Shown: piece by piece, positions 7,969 to 16,262 of the stretch | Layout of the letters: every line of letters starts with the position of its first letter | Numbering within the stretch: position 1 is the first letter of the stretch | Source of the DNA: Methanorbis furvi | GTDB taxonomy: Archaea; Halobacteriota; Methanomicrobia; Methanomicrobiales; Methanocorpusculaceae | Length of the DNA: 64,000 bases | Reading direction: 5' to 3' | Assembly (NCBI RefSeq): GCF_032714615.1 | Contig: NZ_JAWDKA010000001.1 | Location: 282,000 to 345,999 of the forward strand | Translations under genes and position numbers: made by a program | Notes under the pieces: generated by a model | Databases searched by the model: none | Seen by the model: only the letters and a program-made list of their open reading frames with translations | Told to the model about the DNA's origin: nothing

Positions 7969-8542
7969 ATAGGAGTTACGCGGTATGATGTCAAGGAAAA
8001 CTTATCCGTTTTTTTTTCTGAAAAATGTTGACTGGGTTAGTGGTGGATGGGTATGATGAGAAAAACCAACCGCAGATTCACGCAGATTCCAAATTTGCCA
8101 ATCGCTGTTATCTTGCGTTCGGGCGGGACTCCGGCTAATCGCCTCCGTCCTTTTCGCCCTCACTGGATAACAACTGGCAAATTTTATCGGTTTTTTGTTG
8201 GAGTGGTAAATGCGGCTTTGTCTGGAAGGAAAAAATCAATTACATATTCGTATAGATGGTGTTTTCTGAAAAATGGGAGGGGAGGGGATGAGATAAATTA
8301 TATTCACCACTCAACAAAAAACCGAAGAAATTTGCCAGCTGTTATCCAGTGAGGGCGAAAAGGACGCAGGCGATTAGCCGGAGTCCCGACCGAACGCAAG
8401 ATAACAGCGATTGGCAAATTCGAAATCTGTGTGAATCCGTGGCGGTTATTTCACATGAGACCACGTTCATTAGTTACTCGCTTACAATTTTCAAAAAAAA
8501 CAGATTCAATTTTTTTTTGGCACCACACCGCGTAACTCCTAT
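7969..8542. mobile_element. 574-bp non-coding element with terminal and long internal inverted repeats
   Basis: The ends are perfect 16-bp inverted repeats: ATAGGAGTTACGCGGT at 7969-7984 and its complement at 8527-8542. Inside, arms of about 145 bp (about 8063-8210 and 8308-8455) are near-perfect reverse complements, covering for example TTGCCAATCGCTGTTATCTT on the left and AAGATAACAGCGATTGGCAA on the right. A ~100-bp centre is unique. No credible gene is present; the frames across it are a by-product of the palindrome. It fits a MITE-like non-autonomous element or a very long RNA hairpin. It fills the gap between 7933 and the permease gene ending at 8575. Confidence 0.8.
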
Positions 8543-8574
8543 CTGAAAATATTTTTTCCATGCCGGTGTAGTTT

Positions 8575-9870
8575 CTATCGACGCTTTTTCTCCCGAAACA
8601 CCACATGCTCAAGCACCATCACCGCAATAGTTCCCGCAACAAATCCGTTCGCAAGCACCGGCCGGACAACCGCAGGAATTGCCGCGACCGCTGCTTCCGG
8701 CAGAAACGAAAACGTCGCCGCAATAATTACCGCAAATCCGATCACGACCCCGTTGTCAAATGTGAACGGCGCTGACTCTGCATGATCGATCAGAATACCC
8801 AGAGCCGCAGAGAGCTGACTCGTCATAATAAAGATCAGAAGACAGCCGGTGACAACGGTTGGAATCGAAGAAATCAACGCAATCACCTGCGGAATTGCGG
8901 CACAGATGATCATCACGACTCCTGCGATCAGCAGAGGATACCGGCTCGCATTCTTCGTATCCTGAATCATTCCTGTCGAGATGGAGTAGTTTACTCCGCC
9001 GATTACCCCTGCCCCGCCCGACAAAATATTTGCAATGCCGGTGATCGTAATTCCGCGGCGAAGCTGCCCTTTTATCTCCGACGCCGGCGACTTTGCCACC
9101 GCCGCAACGCCGCGGATACTTCCGACATCATTCACAATCAACGCCACATAACAGATGAATACCGAGAGAATCACGCCCGGAGCAACAAGCGGCGAAAGCA
9201 GCAGCCCCTCGGTCAGGGGAACAGCCCCTTCCGCTCCAAAGGAAAGCATCGTTCCCGGGAAACAGACGAGAGCCGCAACTGTTCCAAAGATGAGCATCCA
9301 CAGCATCAGCGTCGCCCGCCAGAATCCTCTCAGCCGATGATTTGCTGCAAAGATTACAATCAGCAGAACAAATGCGAAGATGACTTTTCCGGCCAGGCTC
9401 CCCGGCTGACTCGGGTTTGCGATAAGGCTCACAAATGTCGGCACGAGCGTGAGGGGAATCAGCGTCAGCACTGTCCCGATTACTCTGGGCGTGAACAATT
9501 TTGCAAGCAGACCAAGCAGGCCTGTCTGCGCAATCACAATACCGAGAACACCGCAGAGAACAAGGGCTGTCGAAAATGCCGCGGGCGCAAAGTCGGTCGA
9601 AGCAACTGCGGCGGTCAGAAGAATTGCGGACGGCCCGAACACCACCGGCAGTTTGTGGCCGAACATCACCTGCAAAATTACGGCAGCTCCGGTGATCACT
9701 AAAAGTTTCTGGGCGTACCAGACGGTCTCCGCAGGGCTTGCCTGATAGAGTCCTGCTACAACGTTTGCAAAGATGATGACAAATGCTGCGGAGCAAATTG
9801 TCCACATGAGGCCGGACGTTGCCATCTCTTTTGCGGGGACTTTGTCATTGACGTTGTAGCGAAAGGACAT
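8575..9870 (-). CDS. NCS2-family nucleobase permease (xanthine/uracil type)
   Basis: 431 residues with about 12-14 hydrophobic segments. Family markers are FGHKLPVVFGPSAILLTA near residue 75 and the substrate-site region GVNYSISTGMIQDTKNASRYPLLIAGV (about 285-312), which corresponds to the TxNxGxxxxTxxxSR block of NCS2 permeases. Members take up uracil, xanthine or uric acid with protons or sodium; the substrate cannot be told from the sequence. A paralogue of about 60 percent apparent identity is at 20462. No purine or pyrimidine catabolic genes are adjacent; a 5TMR-LYT membrane gene (10140) is next in the same direction, separated by a family A palindrome. Gene ends with a basic tail, FREKKRR. 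Confidence 0.88.
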   Translation of the reverse strand: MSFRYNVNDKVPAKEMATSGLMWTICSAAFVIIFANVVAGLYQASPAETVWYAQKLLVITGAAVILQVMFGHKLPVVFGPSAILLTAAVASTDFAPAAFSTALVLCGVLGIVIAQTGLLGLLAKLFTPRVIGTVLTLIPLTLVPTFVSLIANPSQPGSLAGKVIFAFVLLIVIFAANHRLRGFWRATLMLWMLIFGTVAALVCFPGTMLSFGAEGAVPLTEGLLLSPLVAPGVILSVFICYVALIVNDVGSIRGVAAVAKSPASEIKGQLRRGITITGIANILSGGAGVIGGVNYSISTGMIQDTKNASRYPLLIAGVVMIICAAIPQVIALISSIPTVVTGCLLIFIMTSQLSAALGILIDHAESAPFTFDNGVVIGFAVIIAATFSFLPEAAVAAIPAVVRPVLANGFVAGTIAVMVLEHVVFREKKRR

Positions 9871-9929
9871 TCGTTATGATCTCTTTGTGCTTGAATGGTA
9901 TAAGGTGTGGGGGGCTTTGGTTTTGATTT

Positions 9930-10102
9930 GCTCCGCCCACGGAAAAACGGAACGCACAGAAAATTTCACGGAAAAAAACATCACGGAGCAGACGTGAACA
10001 CCACGGAAATATCACGTTGAATATGAGTTCCGTGCTGTTCACGTCTGCTCCGTGATGTTTTTCAAAGATATTCAGTGTGCTCCGTTTTTCCGTGGGCGGA
10101 GC
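9930..10102. repeat. Family A palindromic intergenic element, copy 1
   Basis: The left arm begins GCTCCGCCCACGGAAAAACG and includes CATCACGGAGCAGACGTGAA; the right arm is the reverse complement and ends CCGTGGGCGGAGC. The arms are ~75 bp with a short AT-rich centre. This copy separates two genes on the minus strand. Other copies are at 19026, 27177, 38356, 40947, 47093, 52849, 53463 (half), 54950, 57090 and 60645. Confidence 0.9.
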
Positions 10103-10139
10103 AGACCAATCTTTGAAACGAGATCGAAAAAAGAAAAAA

Positions 10140-10739
10140 TTATTCTGTTTTCTCTCTCGCGATTTTGTAGGTCCACGAGAAAAGAATAATCGAGATGATC
10201 ACAGTGATTCCGTATCCTGCGGCTGCCGGCGTCTGCATGACGATGTGCCATCCTGCTTCAATGCCTCCCTCGCTCAGGAAGATCACGAGAATCGAGTGTA
10301 CCAGAACAACAATCACACCGATAACTGCGGCGAGCCAGATGGACGGGCGGTCACGGAAGTAGTAACCTGCGGCCGCGGCAATACATCCGGCAAAAAATGT
10401 TCCAAGACTGCAGGGGATCATCGTAACGCCGCCTTGCGTTACGCGGAAGAGTGCACTCATTGCTGCTGCCCCGATACCAATTACCGGTCCGAAGTAGAGA
10501 CCGCCGGAAACCGGTCCACTGTCACGGTTGTTGAGAATCGTGCCGTTTACATCGATTGCGGACAGGGTTCCGATGATCGAGATAACGCCGAAGATTACAA
10601 TTCCGCAGAGGTTGCGGGCCCATCCGGTGAGTTTTCCCCCTTCGATATCCAACAGTTTTGTCTTCCCAAGGTAGTAACCGGACAATGCCGCAAGACCGAG
10701 GTTTATGATTAAAAAACAGGCAAGAATCACTATGTCCAT
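10140..10739 (-). CDS. 5TM-5TMR_LYT-type membrane protein
   Basis: 199 residues, almost wholly hydrophobic with five or six membrane segments. It carries the hallmark NNRDSGPVSGGLYFGPVIGIGAA (about 70-92), matching the N-x-R-D-x-G-P ... G-G-P-x-x-G pattern of the LytS/YehU-type 5TM receptor module. In bacteria this module is usually the input part of a histidine kinase; here it stands alone with no signalling domain. The same module is the C-terminal third of the Nramp-like protein at 23074 (INFRDVGP at 501-508). It may be a small-molecule sensor or a transport component; no partner is coupled to it. Start ATG at 10739 gives MDIVILACFL. Confidence 0.75.
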   Translation of the reverse strand: MDIVILACFLIINLGLAALSGYYLGKTKLLDIEGGKLTGWARNLCGIVIFGVISIIGTLSAIDVNGTILNNRDSGPVSGGLYFGPVIGIGAAAMSALFRVTQGGVTMIPCSLGTFFAGCIAAAAGYYFRDRPSIWLAAVIGVIVVLVHSILVIFLSEGGIEAGWHIVMQTPAAAGYGITVIISIILFSWTYKIAREKTE

Positions 10740-10968
10740 ATGTACTCAGATAGGGTATTTTCGCTAATTCCCTAATAAATTATGCGTGAATATGAGGTAA
10801 AATTTTTCAGTTTTCATGCATTAGAGATACACTATCGCGTCAACTTTCTATCTCTGCCATGTGGGGGCATTGAGGGGTTGAGATCTCTGGTAATTTGCTG
10901 AAAATTTCATCTTTTTGTTCTGCTCAGATACCCTTCCCATACCTGACCTCTGTAAACGCCTTTTAAAC

Positions 10969-10985
10969 CTCTATATATAGTGCCC
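10969..10985 (+). promoter_or_regulatory. Strong TATA promoter with no recognisable gene
   Basis: CCTCTATATATAGTGCC is a near-ideal archaeal TATA element. A start near 11003 would give an RNA beginning around ATTCATCC...; no convincing protein frame follows. The downstream sequence has a GC-poor inverted pair (CCCTCAAAAA ... TTTATGAGGG, 11029-11064), so a small RNA is possible. Confidence 0.35.
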
Positions 10986-11159
10986 TAAGGTGATTCATCC
11001 TTCTGAGAATGAGGGTCTGTACTGCAAAATCCCTCAAAAACCCGAAAATCCTTGTTTATGAGGGATTTAGGGATGCCCTTCTCTCCTTTCTGGCTGCCAT
11101 CCGGTTTTTTGACGTTGTCATTTTGGGAGACTCATGTTTGTCCCGAAAAATCAGTGGGG

Positions 11160-11285
11160 GCACTTTCAGTACGCGCGGTCCGGGGTTTATATGCTGATAT
11201 GTCGTATTGTATTTTGTAACACCCCTCGAGACAGCGGCCCTCTGACAGTACCCGTGGTTTTGGTCCTTCATGAGTCCCTGCCTCT
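11160..11285 (+). ncRNA. Candidate small RNA unit 1 of a tandem pair
   Basis: CACTTTCAGTACGCGCGGTC leads into the TATA GGGTTTATATG at 11184-11193; transcription would start near 11214. The predicted RNA begins about GUAACACCCC, has a ~16-nt variable block, then CUGACAGUACCCGUGG and UUUUGGUCCUUCA. The same promoter and conserved blocks recur at 11439-11566. No open frame is conserved between the two copies, which argues for RNA. The class is not recognised. Confidence 0.4.
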
Positions 11286-11438
11286 CCTACTCTTTTCGCA
11301 GGAATTTGTGACTGATGATCAAAATATTTTGGGCATCGGAGTTTTTCGTTTTCGAGGGTGTTATTTCTGTTATGTTTTTGGTTCGGCTTCGCAGTTGTGT
11401 ATTTGGCGGCTGTTATTTTTTCGCAATGATGAATTACG

Positions 11439-11566
11439 AGCACTTTCAGTACGCGCGGTCCGGGGTTTATATGCTGGTATGTCGTATTTTATTTTGTAAC
11501 ACCCCAAGAACTGAAAAACAGATGACAGTACCCGTTGTTTTGGTCCTTCACAAATTTTTTTGGTTC
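11439..11566 (+). ncRNA. Candidate small RNA unit 2 of a tandem pair
   Basis: The promoter is identical to unit 1 over about 40 bases (CACTTTCAGTACGCGCGGTC, GGGTTTATATG). The predicted RNA starts near 11495 with GUAACACCCC, then a different ~17-nt block, then the conserved GAUGACAGUACCCGUUG and UUUUGGUCCUUCA, and ends in AAATTTTTTT, a plausible archaeal terminator. Length ~70 nt. Constant flanks around a variable core look like a guide-RNA arrangement. The remainder of 10740-11618 shows nothing else that I can support. Confidence 0.4.
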
Positions 11567-11618
11567 TCTCTAACTCTTTTGATGATCTGTTTTATTTATC
11601 CTCTGAAATTTTCTGATA

Positions 11619-11651
11619 TTTTGATAGATCTGAGAGAGTTTTCTTATATCC
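11619..11651 (+). promoter_or_regulatory. Locus B promoter box 1
   Basis: TTTTGATAGATCTGAGAGAG followed by the TATA TTCTTATATCC. Members of this box family also precede 12710, 15351, 17422 and, on the minus strand, 15202. The consensus is TTTTGA-N6-CTgccAGA with a TATA 5-10 bases on. Confidence 0.6.
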
Positions 11652-11708
11652 TGTAATGCCCAGTTTGCTGTATGTCAGGAATATTCCTGATAGAACAGGT
11701 GAATTATC

Positions 11709-12584
11709 ATGAAACAATCCTATAATATTGCAGGTATTCTCGGAGCTGCCGTAGTAATTCTGCTGCTTGCATTTGCAGCAGTTCCGATGAGTGCTTCTGA
11801 GGAACCCGCCAACCAACCGATGAGTTCGGCAGAGTATCTTGATACGTACTGGCCGGGCGTGTACTCTCAGATCACGCCTGAAAACAAAGATATTCTTTCT
11901 TCCATTCCTCATGTGTGGGAGTACAAGGAGATTAAGAAAACCGAAGGTGGTCATGGTCTTGACATGACGCTTGAGGACCCTCAGGCTGTGGAGCGTTATG
12001 CTCTGATGGATGCCGTCTCAGATCTTGACATCTCTGAAGCTGTCTATATGCAGATTGTATGGCCAGAGCTGTATGCAGATATGAGCGAGGCAAATCGTGA
12101 ACAGCTTGCCCACATGCCGAACATGCACCATCCAAAGGAAACCGCAACCTCTCAGCCGGTTGTCATCTCCGAGGAGGAACGTGATCGCCTTGCTGACAGA
12201 CTTGGAGATGATCTGACCGGTAAAAAACGGTTTGCTCTTATTGAGGAGCTGAACGGAACAGTCATGACGTCCGCTGAGTTTCTGGAAAAAGTCTGGCCGG
12301 ATGTGTATTCGATGATTGCGCCGGAACACAAGGAGAAGCTTTCAACGTTTTCCCATGTGTGGGAGCTGGTACCTCTGAATGTTACGGAGGGCGGTCGCGG
12401 AATCGGTCTGACTCTCCATGATCCACAGGGGCCGGAGCGGTTCGCGATTCAGGAGGCGGTTGAGAAACTGAATATCTCCGAAGCTGAGTATATGCAGATC
12501 GTCAATCCTGAGTTGTATCTGGATATGAATGATGATACCCGCAAGAATCTTGCCCGCATTCCAAACATGCGGAAAAATATCTGA
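11709..12584 (+). CDS. Secreted EYxxxxWP-repeat protein, four units
   Basis: 291 residues; family not recognised. Signal peptide 1-29 ([10 protein letters not shown]...AAVPMSASE). The mature protein is two ~105-residue domains (~38-139 and ~186-288), and each domain holds two helical units of the type [AE]EYLxxxWPxVYxxIxPExKxxL and [29 protein letters not shown] (41-67, 111-137, 189-214, 259-284). Between the units lies TEGGxGxxxTLxDPQxxERxAxxxAV. Related proteins are at 15351 and 17422. No catalytic residues are evident; likely a surface or periplasm-side binding protein. Driven by locus B box 1. Confidence 0.75.
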   Translation: MKQSYNIAGILGAAVVILLLAFAAVPMSASEEPANQPMSSAEYLDTYWPGVYSQITPENKDILSSIPHVWEYKEIKKTEGGHGLDMTLEDPQAVERYALMDAVSDLDISEAVYMQIVWPELYADMSEANREQLAHMPNMHHPKETATSQPVVISEEERDRLADRLGDDLTGKKRFALIEELNGTVMTSAEFLEKVWPDVYSMIAPEHKEKLSTFSHVWELVPLNVTEGGRGIGLTLHDPQGPERFAIQEAVEKLNISEAEYMQIVNPELYLDMNDDTRKNLARIPNMRKNI

Positions 12585-12656
12585 TTAGAAAAATAATCTG
12601 AGAGTTTTCACTCTCTTTTTTTGAAATATTTTTATCAGAATTTTTTTGTGCTGACC

Positions 12657-12687
12657 TTTTGACACAAGTCAGAGAAAAAATAAATAC
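12657..12687 (+). promoter_or_regulatory. Locus B promoter box 2
   Basis: TTTTGACACAAGTCAGAGAA followed by AATAAATACA as TATA, 25 nt upstream of the ATG at 12710. It matches the box at 17346 almost exactly over TTTTGACACAA. Confidence 0.6.
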
Positions 12688-12709
12688 ATACATTTGAAAA
12701 GGAAGCGAC

Positions 12710-13835
12710 ATGAGCAAATGTGTGTACGTGTTTTTGTTTTGTGTTGTTGTGTCCTGCTGTATGTTTTCTGTATCGGCTCTTGACGTGAACATCGTCGGTG
12801 AGCCGGAGGTTATCTGTGAGTTTCAGGAAGGATATGCTCTGAATGATCTCCTCATCAATGAAAACTACATCCTGATGACCGAATTTCTCTGGAATGATTC
12901 AGTGGCCGCATCCCGCGATCATAAAGAAGGATATCTCAGTGGCGGTTCCCTGTATCTCTATGACATTGACAAAAAAAATACTCATTACTATCCCTGGAAA
13001 TATTCCTTCACTAAAAGCCCAACTTGCTAAAAATGGAACGGTGTACTGGCTTACTCCCAAATATTGCGTTCCAAATGCTGATCAGTATGGAAACCCTTCT
13101 TGGCATACAGGATTCTACTCCTATACTCCGGGAGATTCCGCTCCCGTGAAGCTGAATGTACCGGGTGAGGATTTTGTTACGGACGGTCATTACTTCCTTT
13201 CCATGCAGAGTGACTACTGGCCGCGTGATATCACCTTCACCCTCTCCGATCTTCTGACCCGGGAGCAGAAGCCGTTGTATTTAGGAGGGACGCCATCTCC
13301 CGATGCGATACTGATTTCCGGAGATTATCTCGTATATTTTCCTGATCCATCTGCAGGAATCTCTGATGCAGCCGATCAAATCCATGTCTACAATCTCAGT
13401 TCCGAAACTGAAGATCTGATTGAGAACAATGAGGAAGGGTACTCCCGATATCTTCAGAATATCTGGGGAGACATCCTTGCGTGTGAACTGGGAGATCCCG
13501 CGAAACGATCGAATTTGACGCCTCCACGTTTTGAAACGATCAATCTGAAAACCCACGAGACTGAATCTCTTCAGTTACCGGAGGGGAGCAATCCCTCTTG
13601 GGTGTATCCGCCGTACGCTGTATTGCCTGAGTATAATGAGGCATCGGATAAAATTTTGATAAAACTCGCCACTCTTGAGATGCCTCCCGTTGTTCAGTCA
13701 ATCGCTGCAGTTTCAAGTACAGAGCAGATGGTTCTCCCGGAGAGCACTCGTGCTGGCTCACCTCTCGCTATGACTTTCGGCCTGATTACATTTGCTTTGG
13801 CATGTGTTCTCGCGATCATCTGGAGAAATAAATAA
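12710..13835 (+). pseudogene. Beta-propeller-like anchored surface protein, frameshifted at an A8 run
   Basis: Two frames make one protein: 12710-~12975 (signal peptide MSKCVYVFLFCVVVSCCMFSVSA, then EPEVICEFQEGYAL) and ~12970-13835. The break is in the run of eight A at 12969-12976; with seven A the frame runs D-I-D-K-K-I-L-I and continues to the stop. The joined product (~375 residues) matches the intact proteins at 13967 and 16263, with short strand repeats (LYLYDID, IHVYNLSSETED), YWPRDITFTLSDL, and a C-terminal anchor AMTFGLITFALACVLAIIWRNK. It may be a phase-variable gene, a pseudogene or a base-call error; the sequence is otherwise undamaged. Confidence 0.75.
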
Positions 13836-13966
13836 TTTTTCGGAATTTTTATTCCAATATTTTTTTGAATTTTTTCCAAAAAAATCCAATCCAAAATTTG
13901 GCGAAGCCCATTGTAGTGACTTCTCTTTTTTTCAGTTGTCTCTATTTTCGATTGAAATTATGATAA

Positions 13967-15202
13967 TTATTTTTTTCTCCAAAGAACCGCAAGTACGCAA
14001 GCCAAGATGAATGCAACTGTTCCGACAACCATGCCAATCGAACTTCCTGCTGTTGTTGATGATGGTGCAACGGAAACCGGTCCTTGTGTCTCCGTTGCCG
14101 GAGATACAATAAGCTCTGTCATGTACACGGTGGTTGTGCCTGTTTGATCATCGGTATCAATCCATGCGAGAATATCTTTTGAAAATATCTGTTCCCATCC
14201 TGGGAAATCTTTCAAAAGAAGTTGTACTCCGGTATTTTCGTTCAGCGAAATCCCGTAGAGTTGTGTGCTCGAATGACGAATATCGGATTCATATGTGGTA
14301 CCTGGCCAGAGAATGGTAGACCCCCCAATCTGTGCCATCTGATAGTTCATGGTTTTTCTTTCAGGTGCCGCTGCCAAATACATTGGCTCATCACAGATGA
14401 TCGTTGTCTTTCCGGTTTTGATATCCTGCACGTCCAGCTGATATTTTCCATCCTGCGGAGTAGCTTCTTCATTCCAAAGATACAGAATATTGTTTTCTGA
14501 GGCACCCAACAGCATCTGGTAGTTATCCTGCGTTCCAGTGGTTTTTGTTTGTCCTGAGGTTATATTGTAGATGTATATGAGGTTGTTTCCGGCATCTCTC
14601 AACTGCTGATAGATAATGTCTGTGCCGGAGAGGTAAAATCTATCAGGATCAGGATTTACGAGGGTCGGGATTTTTTGACTGTCACCTGTCTGAAGATTAT
14701 AGAGAGTTAAAATAACATTATCCGGCCAGGAAGTTCCTGTTGCAACTATGAAGTATGTTCCATCAGTAATGAAATTTTCACTTCCCCGATCTGTCGGGAT
14801 ATTGAGTTTTTCAGGAGAGATAGTTTCAGGTTTGTATCGATAATAAGCGGGATTTTGCTTGCTTGCACTCTTGTAGTACACGACACCATCAAGAATTTTT
14901 GCGAGTCCCGGAACCGGAGAGTCTCCCGCAATTGCCCGCAATGTTTTGTCGCTGATATCGTAAAGGTAGAAATTTCCAATCCATCTGAATTCAGATGTGA
15001 GATCATTTTGTTGATCCTTGTTTGATTTGAGTTCGGAGATCAGAATGTAGTTTCCATCTGTTGCAATATTTTTGTAAAAATATTCGTCCTGAAATTCGTA
15101 GATTATTTCTGGTTTTTCGGATATTTCAAGAGCATATGCCGGAGAACTGATCAATATTGCCACCACGCATAATGCAAAAACTCCTGAAAAATATTTTTTC
15201 AT
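13967..15202 (-). CDS. Beta-propeller-like anchored surface protein
   Basis: 411 residues. Signal peptide 1-24 (MKKYFSGVFALCVVAILISSPAYA). The body is built of recurring strand pairs of the type FYLYDISDKTLRAI, LTLYNLQTGDSQKI, IYIYNITSGQTKTT and LDVQDIKTGKTTII, as in WD40/TolB-type propellers. Residues ~380-408 form a Thr/Ser-rich stalk and a membrane anchor ending in basic residues (GMVVGTVAFILACVLAVLWRKK), so the protein is held on the outer face of the membrane. It lies divergent to 15351, sharing a 150-bp intergenic region with a locus B box for each direction. Function unknown; a binding or adhesion role is inference. Confidence 0.8.
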   Translation of the reverse strand: MKKYFSGVFALCVVAILISSPAYALEISEKPEIIYEFQDEYFYKNIATDGNYILISELKSNKDQQNDLTSEFRWIGNFYLYDISDKTLRAIAGDSPVPGLAKILDGVVYYKSASKQNPAYYRYKPETISPEKLNIPTDRGSENFITDGTYFIVATGTSWPDNVILTLYNLQTGDSQKIPTLVNPDPDRFYLSGTDIIYQQLRDAGNNLIYIYNITSGQTKTTGTQDNYQMLLGASENNILYLWNEEATPQDGKYQLDVQDIKTGKTTIICDEPMYLAAAPERKTMNYQMAQIGGSTILWPGTTYESDIRHSSTQLYGISLNENTGVQLLLKDFPGWEQIFSKDILAWIDTDDQTGTTTVYMTELIVSPATETQGPVSVAPSSTTAGSSIGMVVGTVAFILACVLAVLWRKK

Positions 15203-15226
15203 GTTTTTTGTTCTTTCTCTTGACGA

Positions 15227-15256
15227 TATTTATGTTTTATCTAAGTTTTCTCAAAG
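15227..15256 (-). promoter_or_regulatory. Locus B promoter box 3, minus strand
   Basis: Read on the minus strand: CTTTGAGAAAACTTAGATAA then ACATAAATA as TATA, about 25 nt before the ATG at 15202. It is the weakest match to the family but has the same order and spacing, and sits back to back with box 4. Confidence 0.5.
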
Positions 15257-15270
15257 TATTTGTTCATGAT

Positions 15271-15303
15271 ATTTTGATAGATCTGCCAGATATTATTTAT
15301 AGT
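15271..15303 (+). promoter_or_regulatory. Locus B promoter box 4
   Basis: TTTTGATAGATCTGCCAGA followed by TATTATTTATAG. The first 13 bases are identical to the box at 11619. It drives 15351 and probably 16263. Confidence 0.6.
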
Positions 15304-15350
15304 GTGTCCGATCAAGTGAGTCATTAGTCAGTTCTTTACTGACGGAAACA

Positions 15351-16217
15351 ATGGTGTCGAAAATGAAGAAAAACAGATTATTTATTGTACTGTCATGTGC
15401 AATCGCTTTGCTGTTGCTTTTTGCAGCAGTTCCTGTGGTTGCAGATGTGCAGGCATATAGCCCGCTGCAGGATCAGGCACGTGCTGCACTGATTGATCAG
15501 ATCAGCGGAACTGAGATGACGTCTGGTCAATACATTCAGACTGTTTGGCCAGAGGTGTATCAGAAGATTTCTCCCGCAGACAAGGCAAAACTTGCCACAG
15601 TTGATCAGGTCTGGGAGATGGAGTCAGGCACTGTTATCGATGGAAAAACCATGGCTTTAACCTCTTTCCGCCCAGAACGCCTTGCTGTGATGGATGCTGT
15701 TGAGAATCTGGAAATCACTGAGGCTGAGTACATGCAGATCGTTTGGCCCGAACTGTGGGCAGACATGAGTGCCGAAACGAAGGCCCATCTTGCAAACCTC
15801 CCGAACATGCATTCTGCGGCTACGAAAATCGCGTTAAGTGGACAGGTGTCTGCCCTTTCCTCGTCATTGATGGTGGATGTTGATACGACATTTACCATCG
15901 ACAGGATGTATCTCAAATTCTATTTGTCATCAGGTGCGACATGGACTGATGCCTATTATCGGCCCACATTCCACTATGCAGAAACATTTATCTACAACAG
16001 TGGCAACACAAAAGTAGGAAGTACTGTTGCATATGAAGATGGATCTCAGATACCTACTGTAAGTTCTGGATATAATCATATTTCATCTAACAATATGATT
16101 GATCACCTTCCAGCAGGTTCCTATCGTGCAGATGCAATGGCATATGCATCAACTGCCTCATATTATCAAGAACAGGCAACAGATAGTTCATCCGTTTATT
16201 ACCCCGGATGGCCGTGA
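15351..16217 (+). CDS. Secreted EYxxxxWP-repeat protein with C-terminal beta domain
   Basis: 288 residues from ATG 15351; a second ATG at 15363 (MKKNRLFIV) is equally possible. Signal peptide to about residue 31 (AVPVVADV). Residues ~54-152 are one two-unit repeat domain (TSGQYIQTVWPEVYQKISPA and [20 protein letters not shown], closing with LANLPNM). The C-terminal 130 residues are a different, aromatic and beta-rich domain (TFTIDRMYLKFYLSSG, YYRPTFHYAETFIYNSGNT) with no recognised motif. The protein at 17422 has the same repeat domain fused to another beta domain, so the repeat seems to be a common scaffold with exchangeable tails. Confidence 0.75.
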   Translation: MVSKMKKNRLFIVLSCAIALLLLFAAVPVVADVQAYSPLQDQARAALIDQISGTEMTSGQYIQTVWPEVYQKISPADKAKLATVDQVWEMESGTVIDGKTMALTSFRPERLAVMDAVENLEITEAEYMQIVWPELWADMSAETKAHLANLPNMHSAATKIALSGQVSALSSSLMVDVDTTFTIDRMYLKFYLSSGATWTDAYYRPTFHYAETFIYNSGNTKVGSTVAYEDGSQIPTVSSGYNHISSNNMIDHLPAGSYRADAMAYASTASYYQEQATDSSSVYYPGWP

Positions 16218-16262
16218 TCATCTAGGAAATCATTTATTTTTTATATGGAAGTTGATTTAATT

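Noticed and set aside
8047..8546. Two frames of 101 and 65 codons between 8047 and 8546
   Set aside because: They run through the arms of the large inverted-repeat element; their composition follows the palindrome and there is no ribosome site or family match.
8782..9702. 306-codon frame on the plus strand opposite the NCS2 gene
   Set aside because: It is the antisense of a well-supported permease, with a His/Arg/Asn-rich composition typical of shadow frames.
10077..10712. 211-codon plus-strand frame opposite the 5TMR-LYT gene
   Set aside because: It starts inside a family A palindrome and is antisense to a gene with clear motifs.
11160..11566. Tandem units as C/D box RNAs
   Set aside because: CUGA and AUGA-like boxes appear, but a proper C box (RUGAUGA) and terminal stem are missing, so I leave the class open.
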